64,000 nucleotides of DNA from an uncultured Victivallales bacterium (GTDB lineage Bacteria > Verrucomicrobiota > Lentisphaeria > Victivallales > UBA1829). The translations under genes and the position numbers were made by a program. Each line of letters starts with the position of its first letter. Positions within the stretch are counted from its first letter, which is position 1. The DNA lies in assembly GCA_944390795.1 (NCBI GenBank), contig CALXRI010000001.1:124001-188000 (forward strand), given 5' to 3'. Under the pieces are notes generated by a model. It saw only the letters and a list, made by a program, of their open reading frames with translations, was not told the origin of the DNA and made no database searches. Of this stretch, positions 50,139 to 59,456 are shown piece by piece.

Positions 50139-51908
50139 ATGATTTACCGGATCTGGCGTTCCCCCTGGAGCCGCTTCGGCGGAACAACTGCCGAATATCC
50201 CGACGACCGGACGGATGAAACCTTCACCGCTCCGGAGCATTACAGCGATGCGGAGCTTGCCGGTATTGCCGCGGCAGGTTTCAACGGCATCTGGCTTCAT
50301 GCCAGATTCGCCCATATTGTCCGGACGGAGGAATTTCCCGAACTGGGGATTCATGCCGAAGAACATGTCGAGAAACTTTCCGGACTGATCCGGCGTGCGG
50401 AAAAACACGGCATCAAGGTCTTTCTGTACGGTCAGGCGCTGCGTGCCGTTCCGGAATCATACCGCTGCTTCTGGCGCAGCCATGCGGAGTGCGCAGGGCA
50501 GAGGGAGTATCTGACGGAGGAATCGCCTCTGACCGGAGAAAGGCGAAGATATCCGACGGTTTCGCTCTGTTCCTCGGTCCCGGCGGTGAAACGATTCGTG
50601 GAAGAATCCGCCGCGCAGATCGCGGAGAAACTTCCGGATCTGGGAGGTGTCATTCTGATTACCGCGACGGAATTTCCGGGGCATTGCTACCAGCGGCGTC
50701 GGAAAGAGAATCCGAATGCCTGCTATCCCCTTGTGGAATGTCCCCGCTGCCGGGAACGCGAGCCGTGGGAGGTCGCCGCGGAACTGATTGCGCTGTTCCG
50801 GAACGGAATCCGCAGGCATTCCGCAACGATGGCCGTCATCGCATGGAACTGGAGCTGGCAGGGATGGCTGCCCTCTCCGTGCCGCCCTCTGCTGGAACTG
50901 CTGCCGCGCGATGTTGTCGTGATGGCGGATTTCGAGCGCGGCGGCGTGACAGACCTTCCGGAACGTCCGGGATTTGAAATCGACGAATATTCCCTGCTGT
51001 ATCCGGGACCGTCGGAACATTTCCGCAGGACCGCCGCCGTCTGCGGGGAAATCGGACTGCCCTTCATGAGCAAACTGCAGATCGGGGCGACGCACGAACT
51101 CGGAAGCGTCGTATCGATTCCGAATCTTCTCAGCATAAGGGAAAAGGCGCTCTGGCACCGGGCGCACCCGGACACGGGATTCCTCGGGTGCTGGAACTTC
51201 GGCAATTTCCTCAGCGCCAACACGGCGGCCTTTCACCACTTTCTGCATCTCCGGACGCTCTCCGGGGAGGAGGAGGAACTCCGCGCGTTTGCGGAATCGT
51301 ATTTTCCCGGATGCGACAGCCGTCTTGTGTATCATGCCTGGCGTCTGTTCGCCTCGGCAATGCGTCATCTTCCATTCTGCATCGGCCCGCTGTATTACGG
51401 TGTGCAGAGTCATGCGCTTGCATACGACGCGGTCTACCGGCCCGGCCCGCTGGAGAAGACGTATGCCGGATGTTCCTACCTGGAGTCCGCCGTCCGCGGA
51501 GACGATCTTTCTCCCGCCTGTGAAATGCTGCATCACGAATTTTCCCTTCCCGAGCTGATCGGCGCATATGCCAAATGCGCCGCGGTCTGGATGAGCGGCG
51601 TGTTGCTGCTGGAAGCCGGACTGGAAAACTGCGACGACCGACTTGAACTCGGCAATGCGGTAATCTGCGGAATGTGCTGGACCAGCACGGAGAATGCCTT
51701 GCGCGCCTATGCGCTGCGTCTGGAGTGGAATCCCGGGAAAATTCATGAGTTCCGGCATATTGTGAATGCGGAACTGGAGGTGCTCCGGACCGTGCTTCCA
51801 TATGTGGAAAACGATTCGAGACAGGGATTTCATGCGGAGGCCGGCTGCCGTCTCTTTGACCCGGAGAGGATTCGGGCGAAAATCGGGATGCTTGAGCATT
51901 GCATTTGA
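50139..51908 (+). CDS. Predicted TIM-barrel glycoside-hydrolase-like protein, family unknown
   Basis: A 589-residue cytosolic protein with no signal peptide. The N-terminal two thirds look like a (beta/alpha)8 barrel: a strand-helix rhythm with GFNGIWLHARF, AEKHGIKVFLYGQAL, LGGVILITATEFPGHCY, ATMAVIAWNWSWQGW and FMSKLQIGATHELG, where the Thr-Glu near residue 180 and conserved Trp residues suit a glycosidase pocket. The C-terminal part is helical. It lacks a family signature I can name. RBS AAAGGAGAA precedes the ATG. It shares its promoter element with the CE15-like esterase, so both may act on one substrate. Confidence 0.6.
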   Translation: MIYRIWRSPWSRFGGTTAEYPDDRTDETFTAPEHYSDAELAGIAAAGFNGIWLHARFAHIVRTEEFPELGIHAEEHVEKLSGLIRRAEKHGIKVFLYGQALRAVPESYRCFWRSHAECAGQREYLTEESPLTGERRRYPTVSLCSSVPAVKRFVEESAAQIAEKLPDLGGVILITATEFPGHCYQRRRKENPNACYPLVECPRCREREPWEVAAELIALFRNGIRRHSATMAVIAWNWSWQGWLPSPCRPLLELLPRDVVVMADFERGGVTDLPERPGFEIDEYSLLYPGPSEHFRRTAAVCGEIGLPFMSKLQIGATHELGSVVSIPNLLSIREKALWHRAHPDTGFLGCWNFGNFLSANTAAFHHFLHLRTLSGEEEELRAFAESYFPGCDSRLVYHAWRLFASAMRHLPFCIGPLYYGVQSHALAYDAVYRPGPLEKTYAGCSYLESAVRGDDLSPACEMLHHEFSLPELIGAYAKCAAVWMSGVLLLEAGLENCDDRLELGNAVICGMCWTSTENALRAYALRLEWNPGKIHEFRHIVNAELEVLRTVLPYVENDSRQGFHAEAGCRLFDPERIRAKIGMLEHCI

Positions 51909-52021
51909 ATGCGTGCACTTTTTTCATAAGGGCCGGTCCCGGCGGGGATTGCCATGTATGGCGTTTGCTTTTCCGGAAGAAAAATATTCCTCTGAAATTC
52001 CTGCCGCGTTTTTCGTTCCGC

Positions 52022-52049
52022 TTGCTTTTTTGAAAATCCTTGATATAGT
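52022..52049 (+). promoter_or_regulatory. Promoter for the small exported protein
   Basis: TTGCTT (52022-52027), 16-bp spacer, TATAGT (52044-52049). The predicted start leaves a leader of only about 6 nt before the ATG at 52062, with no Shine-Dalgarno sequence. Confidence 0.5.
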
Positions 52050-52061
52050 AACAGATATCTT

Positions 52062-52385
52062 ATGAAAACGAAATATCGATTATGTCTGCTTCTGTTCCTC
52101 TGGCTGGGATGTCTTTTTTATGCGGCGTCCGGAACGGCCGGAGATTTTTCCGTCTGCGCAAATGTTCCTTTTGAAACTTTTTCCTCCGTGGAGGAAAAGC
52201 TCAATGACGATCTTCCCGCACTGCGGCAGACGGTTTCCGGAAAGACTCTGAATGCGTCTTCCGGCAGCGGCGGAACGGAATACGGCATTCCCGATCTCCG
52301 GATCTCTTTCTCCAAGGTGGACCGCGGATTCGGAACGTCCGCCGTCAAGAGTTCCTCGCTGATTTTCATTCCCCTCAGATGCTGA
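52062..52385 (+). CDS. Small exported protein of unknown function
   Basis: A 107-residue frame with a convincing signal peptide (KTKYRLCLLLFLWLGCLFYAASGTAGD) and a short mature part of about 80 residues containing two Cys and a Ser/Gly-rich loop. No homologue is recognised. It has its own promoter but lacks a ribosome site, so translation would be from a near-leaderless transcript. A repeat array begins about 20 bp after its stop. Real expression is likely but not certain. Confidence 0.5.
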   Translation: MKTKYRLCLLLFLWLGCLFYAASGTAGDFSVCANVPFETFSSVEEKLNDDLPALRQTVSGKTLNASSGSGGTEYGIPDLRISFSKVDRGFGTSAVKSSSLIFIPLRC

Positions 52386-52403
52386 TTTCCGGGCAGATTC
52401 ATG

Positions 52404-52500
52404 CCACGATGTTTTGCATCGTCGAAATAGCTTCGTGCAGGACTTTCAGTCCTGCCGCGGTCCAGCTGCGCAAGCTGGTCGCCGGAGGCGAAATCTCCGA
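52404..52500. repeat. Multi-hairpin dispersed repeat, copy B
   Basis: The most complete copy, with four consecutive hairpins: ACGATG/CATCGT (52406-52411 with 52417-52422), GCAGGACT/AGTCCTGC (52437-52444 with 52448-52455), CCAGCT/AGCTGG (52462-52467 with 52473-52478) and CGGAG/CTCCG (52483-52487 with 52495-52499). Symmetric stems with changed bases between copies point to a structured nucleic acid. Confidence 0.8.
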
Positions 52501-52545
52501 GACCGCGTATGCTTGCATCGCGGTAATTCATGTAAAAAAATCGGG
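52501..52545. repeat. Truncated repeat unit between copies B and C
   Basis: Holds only the first hairpin, ACCGCG/CGCGGT (52502-52507 with 52519-52524) around TATGCTTGCAT, and a diverged tail. The GCTTGCATCGCGG string matches the start of copy C, suggesting a tandem array with an internal deletion. Confidence 0.55.
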
Positions 52546-52550
52546 GTGAC

Positions 52551-52650
52551 AGTGCGATGCCTTGCATCGCGGAAATTACTTCGTGCAGGACATCCTGTCC
52601 TGCTTCGGTCCGGCTGAGTAAGCTGGTTGCCGCAGGCGAAATCCCCGATA
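52551..52650. repeat. Multi-hairpin dispersed repeat, copy C
   Basis: Hairpins GCGATG/CATCGC (52554-52559 with 52565-52570), GCAGGAC/GTCCTGC (52585-52591 with 52597-52603) and CCGGCT/AGCTGG with one G-U pair (52610-52615 with 52621-52626), then a GGCGAAAT string shared with copy B. Loop sequences differ from copy B while stems are kept by paired changes. Confidence 0.8.
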
Positions 52651-52725
52651 CGAGCGCGTGCTCTGCGCCGAAACAGTTCACTTTCGCCTGGAATAGGATT
52701 CATCGGAAGGAGTTTTTTTCATTTT

Positions 52726-53694
52726 ATGACACTTTTCATTGTCAGTATCGCCGTTGCATTAGGTGTTTCGTTCTTATGTTCCATTATGGAAGCCGCTCTT
52801 CTGAGCATCACCCCCAGCAAAATCGCCGTCATCTCGGAGCGTCATCCGAAGATCGGGAAAATCTGCCGGGATTTCAAGAAAGACATTGAAAAACCCATTG
52901 CCGTGATTCTGATTCTGAACACGGCGGCTCACACGTTCGGCGCTTCCATCGCTGGCGCCGAGTTTGACGAACTGTTCGGGAATCGCTATATCTGGCTGTT
53001 TTCCCTCGCGTTTACCGTCATGATGGTGCAGTATACCGAGATTCTGCCCAAGACGCTCGGGGTCCGTTTCAATTCACTGGTCATTGCCTGCACGGCGAAA
53101 ACGCTGCAGTATCTTGTCTGGCTGATGACGCCGCTGATTGCGCTTGTTCATCTGATCAACCGTCCCTTCGACCCGCAGCACAGGAGCGGAAAAGACGATA
53201 AAATCAACATCGGCGAGATCACCGCCCTCGCCGCCATGGCGCGCGAGGCGGAACAGATCACAATGACGCAGGAGCAGATCATCCGCAACACGCCGATGCT
53301 CGGCAAGCGGACGATCGAGGAGCTGATGCTTCCGCTGGAGAAGGTCTGCATGATTCCGGAAAATGCGTCGAGACAGGAGATTCTGGACCGGATGCGGAAC
53401 GATCCGCATTCCCGTTATCCCGTCCTCGCAAAGGACGGCACGATCACAGGATGTCTCTATGCCAAAGACCTTCTGTTTCATCAGAAGGAGGAGTGGAAGG
53501 TTCTGGTGCGCCCGGTGAAATTCATCGACACGAACCTCTCTCAGCTTGAACTGATCGAGAATGTCGTGAAACTGGATTCCAAACTGCTGATGGTCCGTGA
53601 CCGGAAGAGGAAAATCATCGGCATGCTGACGGTGAACGATGCGCTGCTTGAACTTGTCGGGCAGGAGTTCCCCGAGGCCGCGACCGCCGCGTAG
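52726..53694 (+). CDS. CNNM/DUF21 transmembrane protein with CBS domains
   Basis: A 322-residue inner-membrane protein of the CorC/HlyC-related CNNM family: three to four membrane segments (about 2-22, 62-80, 90-110, 120-140) in a DUF21 domain (CSIMEAALLSITPSKIA, VQYTEILPKTLGVRF) followed by two CBS modules (RTIEELMLPLEKVCMIP, and MLTVNDALLELVGQEF). The family is linked to magnesium or other cation transport. The start at 52726 is 13 nt from GGAAGGAG, a long spacing. It is shorter than CorC-type proteins and lacks the C-terminal CorC_HlyC domain. Confidence 0.87.
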   Translation: MTLFIVSIAVALGVSFLCSIMEAALLSITPSKIAVISERHPKIGKICRDFKKDIEKPIAVILILNTAAHTFGASIAGAEFDELFGNRYIWLFSLAFTVMMVQYTEILPKTLGVRFNSLVIACTAKTLQYLVWLMTPLIALVHLINRPFDPQHRSGKDDKINIGEITALAAMAREAEQITMTQEQIIRNTPMLGKRTIEELMLPLEKVCMIPENASRQEILDRMRNDPHSRYPVLAKDGTITGCLYAKDLLFHQKEEWKVLVRPVKFIDTNLSQLELIENVVKLDSKLLMVRDRKRKIIGMLTVNDALLELVGQEFPEAATAA

Positions 53695-53696
53695 TC

Positions 53697-55148
53697 CTAC
53701 CGTTTCGCGGCCGCCGGGCGCCCCGATGCGAAACTGAAAAGATAACAGAAGGCGACGGTGAGAATCAGATTCACCACAGCATAGTATTGCAGAGCCAGGC
53801 TTCTGACGCAGAAGGAGACTGCGAGACTTGCGGCAAGTCCGCAGAGTCCGCCTGCAAACATGCCGAAGGCGTTGACCCGTTTCGAGAACATCGCCAGCGC
53901 CACCAGCGTCAGAAGCGGTCCGCCGAGTCCGTTCACGAATTTGTTGACGATCATGAACAGGGTGTTCGTCCGTCCGACCAGCGGCACGGCGGTCAGCGCA
54001 AGAAGCGTGACCGCGCTTCCGATGGCGGCGGTTAGCAGATGCCCCGGCAGACGGAAGCGGAAGAGCCGGTTGTGAAAGTCCGTCAGATACGCGGCACTGC
54101 AGCTGTTGATGCCGGAGTCGATGCTGGACATCGTGGCGGCCAGCAGCGCGGCGGCGATCACTCCGGTCACGCCGGCAGGAAAGCTGCGGATGAGTGCGGC
54201 GATCTGCTGCAGGGCTGTCCCGTTCATGATGCGGGTTCCGGACAGCGCACCGCTTGTGATCGCATGAACGTAGACCGCCAGTCCGAAAAGGACCAGAAGG
54301 GAAAGCGAGAGAACCGAGACAAACGCATTCAGCCAGAGTCCGCGCTGCGCCGCGCGGAGGTCTCTGGCCGTGAAGTAACGCTGGACGACCATCTGATCCG
54401 CGCCGTAGCGGGCGAGAAAAGCGACCGTGACGCCGATCAGGCCGCTCCACAGCGTCATCCGGATTCTCGGATCGAAGGAGAGATAGGCGGGATCGAACGG
54501 AAGAAACGGTTTGAGCCGTCCGCCTTCGAGCGCGATCCGGAACGCATCCGCGTCCCCGCGCAGCGCGAATGCCAGCCCGAGCACGATCCCCCCGAACAGG
54601 ACGAAGAACTGGAGCACGTCGGTCCACATGACCGCGCGCATTCCGCCGACGGTTGTGTAGATGGTCGCCACGATGCCGCCCGCCAGAATGACCGCCTGGA
54701 GCGAAACGCCCGTCAGACGGCTCATGATCTGGGCGGAGGCGTAAAGCGCCGTCGCCATCCAGAAGAAGCGCCATGCCAGAAACAGCCCGCTTGCGAGCGC
54801 GCGCACCCTGTAGTCGAACCGTTCTTCCAGGAATTCATAGAGACTGACCATTTTTTTTCCGTGAAAAAACGGCATCCAGACTTTTGTGATGATCCATGCG
54901 GCAAGAAAGAAGACCGGAAACGAGGCGAGCACATAGAGCCCGAAGCCGAACACCTCGCCCGGCAGCGCGAGATAGTTGATCGCGCTGAAGGTTGTCACCA
55001 TGACCGAGAGTCCGATCGGGAACCATCCCATGCGCCGCCCCGCCAGAAAATACTCCGCCGGATTTTCCGAACGTGTCCTGAACTTCCAGCCGATCAGAAG
55101 CAGAAGCGCCAGATAAACAGCAACCACAGCATAGTCAAGGAGTGTCAT
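53697..55148 (-). CDS. Sodium:solute symporter (SSS family)
   Basis: A 483-residue inner-membrane transporter with about 13 predicted helices and the SSS pattern: an N-terminal LDYAVVAVYLALLLLIGW helix, NPAEYFLAGRRMGWFPIGLSVMVTTFSAI near residue 33 (sodium-site region), GGMRAVMWTDVLQ near 167, and AALLAATMSSIDSGINSCSA near 337. Substrates in the family include sugars, sialic acid, amino acids and vitamins; none can be chosen here. It converges with the CBS protein gene, with 2 bp between their stops, and follows the HD hydrolase gene by 101 bp. Confidence 0.9.
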   Translation of the reverse strand: MTLLDYAVVAVYLALLLLIGWKFRTRSENPAEYFLAGRRMGWFPIGLSVMVTTFSAINYLALPGEVFGFGLYVLASFPVFFLAAWIITKVWMPFFHGKKMVSLYEFLEERFDYRVRALASGLFLAWRFFWMATALYASAQIMSRLTGVSLQAVILAGGIVATIYTTVGGMRAVMWTDVLQFFVLFGGIVLGLAFALRGDADAFRIALEGGRLKPFLPFDPAYLSFDPRIRMTLWSGLIGVTVAFLARYGADQMVVQRYFTARDLRAAQRGLWLNAFVSVLSLSLLVLFGLAVYVHAITSGALSGTRIMNGTALQQIAALIRSFPAGVTGVIAAALLAATMSSIDSGINSCSAAYLTDFHNRLFRFRLPGHLLTAAIGSAVTLLALTAVPLVGRTNTLFMIVNKFVNGLGGPLLTLVALAMFSKRVNAFGMFAGGLCGLAASLAVSFCVRSLALQYYAVVNLILTVAFCYLFSFASGRPAAAKR

Positions 55149-55249
55149 ATTTGTCTGTTTTCCTCGTTCGCCGCATTTTCTGCAGGATGTTGTCTCCGCA
55201 TGGGAAAGATAACTGACGATCTGTCATGCTTCAAACGGATTCCTGCTGT

Positions 55250-55915
55250 TCATTCCATATGGCACTCCCCGTTCATGCGGCGGAAAAATTCGTGCATGAA
55301 CGCGGCACGATCGGAAGCGAGACGCCGTCCCGTTTCCGTCAGCATCCGCTCCGGAACGGAACGCAGTTTGACCAGATATTCCCGGTAGGCGGAGTCTTCC
55401 GCGCTGTAAGCGGGAGCCCCGAGCGCGGCCTCCGCCGTATTGTGGAGTTTTGCGCCGATGCGGCCGGCAAAATGAAAGGCGCGTCCGACGCCGACGGCTC
55501 CGATGGAGTCGAGCTTGTCCGCGTCATAGACGATCTTCTCTACAAGCGTCTGCGGAGCGTCGTCTCCCCGGTAACGGTGGCGCGCCACGGCACGGCCGAC
55601 CGCTGCGATCAGGGATTCATCCTGACAGCCGAGACGCCGGAGCAGGGCGGGAGCTTTGTTCCCTCCCTCCTTTGCATGGCAGATTTTCCCTCCGGAGTTC
55701 AGTTCTTCCGGGCGCGCAATGTCATGCAGGAGCGCCGCAAGACGGACCGCAAACGCTTCGAAGTCCGTATGTGTCTCTCCGGAAAGGATCTCCTCGGCGT
55801 TGTGCAGGACGCGCAATGTATGGGCGAAATCGTGGCAGCCGGGCGCGTTGCCGAGAATCCGCTCCGTTTCCGTGCGGACCGCCGTAAAAAGCTGTTTTTC
55901 TTCAGATGTTGTCAT
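55250..55915 (-). CDS. HD-domain metal-dependent phosphohydrolase
   Basis: A 221-residue cytosolic HD protein: HDFAHTLRVLHNAEEI near residue 27, LAALLHDIARPEE near 62 with the His-Asp metal pair, and a later DADKLDSIGAVGVGRAF that includes the second Asp. It belongs to the uncharacterised branch near YedJ/YpgQ-type nucleotide or phosphate-monoester hydrolases. The ATG at 55915 removes an upstream extension that crosses the terminator, which cannot be coding. No strong ribosome site is visible. Confidence 0.85.
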   Translation of the reverse strand: MTTSEEKQLFTAVRTETERILGNAPGCHDFAHTLRVLHNAEEILSGETHTDFEAFAVRLAALLHDIARPEELNSGGKICHAKEGGNKAPALLRRLGCQDESLIAAVGRAVARHRYRGDDAPQTLVEKIVYDADKLDSIGAVGVGRAFHFAGRIGAKLHNTAEAALGAPAYSAEDSAYREYLVKLRSVPERMLTETGRRLASDRAAFMHEFFRRMNGECHME

Positions 55916-55961
55916 AAGATTATGAAATGATCCGGATGGCGGAATGATTCTGCGGAGAAAG

Positions 55962-55998
55962 AAAAAGGCGGGAGGTTTCCGCAACACCCCGCCTTTTT
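55962..55998. terminator. Bidirectional intrinsic terminator after glgC
   Basis: An 11-bp stem AAAAAGGCGGG (55962-55972) with CCCGCCTTTTT (55988-55998), 15-nt loop. The A/T ends give a T-run on either strand, so it terminates glgC and would stop readthrough from the other side. Confidence 0.85.
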
Positions 55999-56015
55999 CC
56001 GGAACCGTTTTCCCG

Positions 56016-57332
56016 TCAGAGCTGATGCGTCTCCAGGCTCTTCGGAAGTTCCAGCATCTGGTAGTGCCGGTCTTTCGGGATGACGGTCAGCCACGCGTCC
56101 GGCCCGTACTCGGGTCCGAGATCGACGACCATATAGCGTTTCGCATCCTCCTCGCGGTCGTAACCGATGATCGTCCCGCGCGGAATGACGTTGTGCTTGT
56201 CGATGATGCAGTTGCGGATGCGGCAGTGTTCGCCGATGTCCACGTCGTTGAGCAGGATCGAGTTGTGCACGGTGGCATAGCTGTGGACAAACACCGAGTT
56301 GAAGAGAATCGAGCTTGTGACCGTGCTGCCGGAGACGATGCACCCGTCGCAGACGATGGAGTTGATCGCCTTGCCGATGCGCGGCAGTCCGTGGACGTCC
56401 ACCTCCTCGTTGTGAACGAATTTCGCGGGGGGAAGACTGAAATGGTAGTTGTAGATCGGCCATTTCGGATTGTAGAGATCCAGCTGCGGATTGGTGGAGC
56501 GCAGATCCATGTTCGCCTCGAAATAGGATTTGAGCGTTCCGACGTCGCGCCAGTAGGGTTTTTCCTGCACGGACTGTCCGGGAATCTTGTTTGAGTAGAA
56601 ATTGTAGGCGAAGAGCCGTCCGGTCGGAACAAGCGAAGGAATGATGTCCTTGCCGAAGTCGTGCGAGCTGTCCGGACGGGTGTGATCCTCCTGAAGCAGA
56701 TGCAGAATGTCGCCCGCGCCGAAGATGTAGTTGCCCATTGAGGCGAGCGCCATGTTCTTGTCATTCGGCAGCGGCGCCGGGTTCTCGGGCTTCTCCTGGA
56801 ATCCGACGATGCGCCACTCCTCGTCGACCTGGATCACGCCGAACTGTTTCGCGTCCTCGATCGGAACCGGAATGGCTGCGACTGTCGCAATGGAGTTCTT
56901 GTTCACATGGAAATCGACCATCTGGCTGATGTCCATGCGGTAGATATGGTCGCCGCCGAACACTGCGACGAGATCGGGGCTGAAATCCTCGATCAGATGC
57001 GCGTTCTGGTAGATCGCGTCCGCGGTCCCCATGTACCAGGTTTTGTCCGCGGTCTGCATCTGCGCAGGAACCGGTATGATGAAGCGGCCGCGCACATGTG
57101 TGCTGGCGATGTTCCATCCGTTGATGATATGCTCCATCAGACTCTGGGATTTGAATTGCGTTAGGACGAAAATGCTGTCGATTCCGCTGTTGATGAAGTT
57201 GCTGAGCACAAAGTCGATGATTCTGTATTTCCCCCCGAAAGGAACGGAAGGTTTGGCCCTCTGGTCTGTGAGCGGTGCCAGCCTGCGCCCCTCGCCTCCG
57301 GCCAGAATCATGGCAAGAACTGATGTCCTCAT
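56016..57332 (-). CDS. glgC: Glucose-1-phosphate adenylyltransferase
   Basis: Makes ADP-glucose, the committed step of bacterial glycogen synthesis. The 439-residue protein has the nucleotide-binding [33 protein letters not shown] at the N terminus, [20 protein letters not shown] near residue 100, the [12 protein letters not shown] motif, and a C-terminal left-handed beta helix ([11 protein letters not shown]). The ATG at 57332 has AAGGAGG 9 nt upstream. The debranching enzyme at 31.8 kb acts in the same pathway; no glgA or glgB is in the window. Confidence 0.96.
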   Translation of the reverse strand: MRTSVLAMILAGGEGRRLAPLTDQRAKPSVPFGGKYRIIDFVLSNFINSGIDSIFVLTQFKSQSLMEHIINGWNIASTHVRGRFIIPVPAQMQTADKTWYMGTADAIYQNAHLIEDFSPDLVAVFGGDHIYRMDISQMVDFHVNKNSIATVAAIPVPIEDAKQFGVIQVDEEWRIVGFQEKPENPAPLPNDKNMALASMGNYIFGAGDILHLLQEDHTRPDSSHDFGKDIIPSLVPTGRLFAYNFYSNKIPGQSVQEKPYWRDVGTLKSYFEANMDLRSTNPQLDLYNPKWPIYNYHFSLPPAKFVHNEEVDVHGLPRIGKAINSIVCDGCIVSGSTVTSSILFNSVFVHSYATVHNSILLNDVDIGEHCRIRNCIIDKHNVIPRGTIIGYDREEDAKRYMVVDLGPEYGPDAWLTVIPKDRHYQMLELPKSLETHQL

Positions 57333-57375
57333 TACGGTTTCCCTCCTTGTTTTGCCCATTAATACCATAGCATGA

Positions 57376-57407
57376 AATCCGGAAACTTAAAATCAAAATT
57401 CCGGATT
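57376..57407. promoter_or_regulatory. Inverted repeat upstream of glgC
   Basis: Perfect 9-bp arms AATCCGGAA (57376-57384) and TTCCGGATT (57399-57407), 14 bp apart, about 45 bp before the glgC start and near its weak -35 region. An operator is possible. The TCCGGA string is common in this genome, which weakens the case. Confidence 0.3.
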
Positions 57408-57451
57408 AAACAGGGATATTACCGAATTTTATTGATTTTCCTGCAGTTTTA

Positions 57452-57479
57452 TTGAAAAAAAGCGTTGATGCTGTATCTT
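57452..57479 (+). promoter_or_regulatory. Promoter for the Sua5-type gene
   Basis: TTGAAA (57452-57457), 16-bp spacer, TATCTT (57474-57479), about 65 nt before the ATG at 57550. Confidence 0.45.
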
Positions 57480-57549
57480 TTCCGCGTGCGGAATTCGGCA
57501 CGAGCGTAATTCCCGTCTGAAGTTCCGCAGCGTTTGAGGAGTGTTGAAA

Positions 57550-58149
57550 ATGATTGTGCGAAGAACCGAGTCCGCGCTGGAATCCTGTCTTGAAGCGCTC
57601 GACCGTTCCGGCAGTGTCCTGCTGGTGCCGACGGAAACCGTTTACGGTCTTGTCTGCGACTGGCGCGACATGGCGGCGCGTACCAGGATTTACCGTCTGA
57701 AACACAGGAGCGAGACGAAACCGTTCGCAGCTTTTCTTCCGTCTGTCGACGCGGTTTCCGTCTGTATTCCATGTCTGCCCCCCGCAGCGCGGATTTTTGC
57801 CGAAAACTTCTGTCCCGGCCCGATCACGCTTGTCGTTCCGGACGGAACCGGTTCCACGTTCGGGTTCCGCATTCCGGATCATCCGTTCATTCTGGAACTT
57901 CTGAACGCTTACGGTGCGCCTCTGGCATCGACGAGCGCGAACCGTTCCGGAATGGCTCCCGCGCTTTCCGTTTCCGAGGCGTTGGAAACCATTGACGGAG
58001 AACCGGATGTCACGGTCGACGGCGGTGTTCTGACGCCCGGTTCAAAAGCCTCCACCGTTGTGCTGGTGAATGCCGATTCCTCCTGGAAGATTCTGCGCGA
58101 GGGGCCGGTCACGAAGTCGATGCTGGAAAACACTTTGAGGGACCGGTAA
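57550..58149 (+). CDS. tsaC: L-threonylcarbamoyladenylate synthase (Sua5/YciO/YrdC family)
   Basis: Makes threonylcarbamoyl-AMP from threonine, bicarbonate and ATP, the first step of t6A tRNA modification completed by TsaBDE. The 199-residue protein carries VLLVPTETVYGLVCDW near residue 18, KHRSETKPF near 52, CPGPITLVVP near 88 and PLASTSANRSGMAP near 124. GAGGAG lies 8 nt before the ATG at 57550; the in-frame GTG at 57541 overlaps that site. tsaE is encoded at 27.5 kb. Confidence 0.9.
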   Translation: MIVRRTESALESCLEALDRSGSVLLVPTETVYGLVCDWRDMAARTRIYRLKHRSETKPFAAFLPSVDAVSVCIPCLPPAARIFAENFCPGPITLVVPDGTGSTFGFRIPDHPFILELLNAYGAPLASTSANRSGMAPALSVSEALETIDGEPDVTVDGGVLTPGSKASTVVLVNADSSWKILREGPVTKSMLENTLRDR

Positions 58150-58269
58150 AAGACGGCTCATGCACTGCGGCAGGTGTGCGGAGCGGATTCCGCGTGAATA
58201 AAACGGAGGCGTGCAGAATGCGGCATGCCTGCACACATCCGTCTTTGCATCCTGTCGGGACATCTTTTC

Positions 58270-59427
58270 TTATTTCACGCCGAGAAACTCCCAGTCAACC
58301 GCTGCCGATGCGGTTTTTCCCGTCTCGTCGGCAAACACGGCCTTCCCCGGTTCGAATGTGACATCCGCAACTTTTCCGAATCCTTCCGGAATGAGTGCAA
58401 TGCCTTGAATATGATGAATTACAGTGGGGGAATTTCTGCTGAATTCTCCGCAGGTTTTCCAGCCTTTCCGCGTCAGTGTGTTTTCCTCAATGGACGGTTT
58501 GCATCCGTCGGCGAAATACGAACATGTCTCCTCAATGCCGATGCAGCGGGTGTTGCCGTTCCACGGCACGGCGTAGCGTCCGCTGTTGGAGGTCCATACG
58601 GTTGTGGAGGGCAGCTCCTCCGCGTTTTTCAGGGAGAAGAAAAGATAGCCGCGATCCGGATAGACCGCCGCCGCCCACGCCGGTTTGCCGGACGGCTTCC
58701 GGAGCATGGCGAAAAGATCGACATAGCCGACGGGAGACGGCATGACGGAATAGTCATGGACGGGGTCGGCCTTGAACTGCGTCGGAAGAGCCTCCAGGCT
58801 GGTGAATTCCTCTCCGGAGGCGAGATACTGGTATTCCAGATTGACGGGACTGGCGAAAACGCCGGGGCAGGTCATGCCGAGATCGAATTTTCCGACGGAA
58901 AAGAACATTTTTTCGTCTTCCGCCGGCATTTCGATGATGGTGTGGTGTCCGTAAGGCATTTTCCCCTCGAAATCGCGGATGGTGTGCGTGAGGTAAACGG
59001 CATCGGCGCCGTTGCGCATTTCAATGCGCTTGACCACGTTTGCTCCAGAAACGGCACAGTTCATTTCAAATTCGAATACGGCCCCGTCCGGGGTTTCCTC
59101 GGCTTTCACAGGCGTCCATCGGAAGGCCGCCGTCTCGCCGTGCGGTGGAAAGGTTCTGCCGTCTACGGGATCGGCGTTTCCGCCGAACGGAAGACAGAAG
59201 AAATCGCCCCGGAGGTTCTGAAGGAGCGGAACCGAGGAAAGGTCGGGACGCTGATCCTGCCACGGGCTGATGAAATAGGGCTGAACCGGTTTCTCCGTAT
59301 TTCTGCGGAAGGTTACAGGGGCGTGCTGTCCGCCGTCTTCCGTGAGAAACAGTTCAATGGCTCCGGATGTCAGATACCAGCCGGGGGTCCGGTGATTGAT
59401 GTCCTTTCTGAGCAGTTTGTCATTCAT
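58270..59427 (-). CDS. Galactose-mutarotase-like protein
   Basis: A 385-residue beta-rich cytosolic protein resembling the aldose 1-epimerase superfamily: FFCLPFGGNA near residue 78, YGHHTIIEMPAE near 160 with a His pair, then LEYQYLASGEEF and WDFR-type beta strands, in the order seen in mutarotase-like uncharacterised proteins. The catalytic His and Glu cannot be placed with confidence. RBS AGGAGA lies about 7 nt before the ATG at 59427. It has its own strong promoter with a palindrome at the transcript start, so it is regulated apart from the upstream operon. Confidence 0.6.
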   Translation of the reverse strand: MNDKLLRKDINHRTPGWYLTSGAIELFLTEDGGQHAPVTFRRNTEKPVQPYFISPWQDQRPDLSSVPLLQNLRGDFFCLPFGGNADPVDGRTFPPHGETAAFRWTPVKAEETPDGAVFEFEMNCAVSGANVVKRIEMRNGADAVYLTHTIRDFEGKMPYGHHTIIEMPAEDEKMFFSVGKFDLGMTCPGVFASPVNLEYQYLASGEEFTSLEALPTQFKADPVHDYSVMPSPVGYVDLFAMLRKPSGKPAWAAAVYPDRGYLFFSLKNAEELPSTTVWTSNSGRYAVPWNGNTRCIGIEETCSYFADGCKPSIEENTLTRKGWKTCGEFSRNSPTVIHHIQGIALIPEGFGKVADVTFEPGKAVFADETGKTASAAVDWEFLGVK

Positions 59428-59456
59428 GATCTCGTCTCCTGTGATTGTTGTGGATC

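Noticed and set aside
58150-58269. Terminator after the Sua5-type gene from AAAGACGG/CCGTCTTT
   Set aside because: The arms are about 80 bp apart with only a weak inner stem (GTGCAG/CTGCAC), so a functional terminator cannot be claimed.
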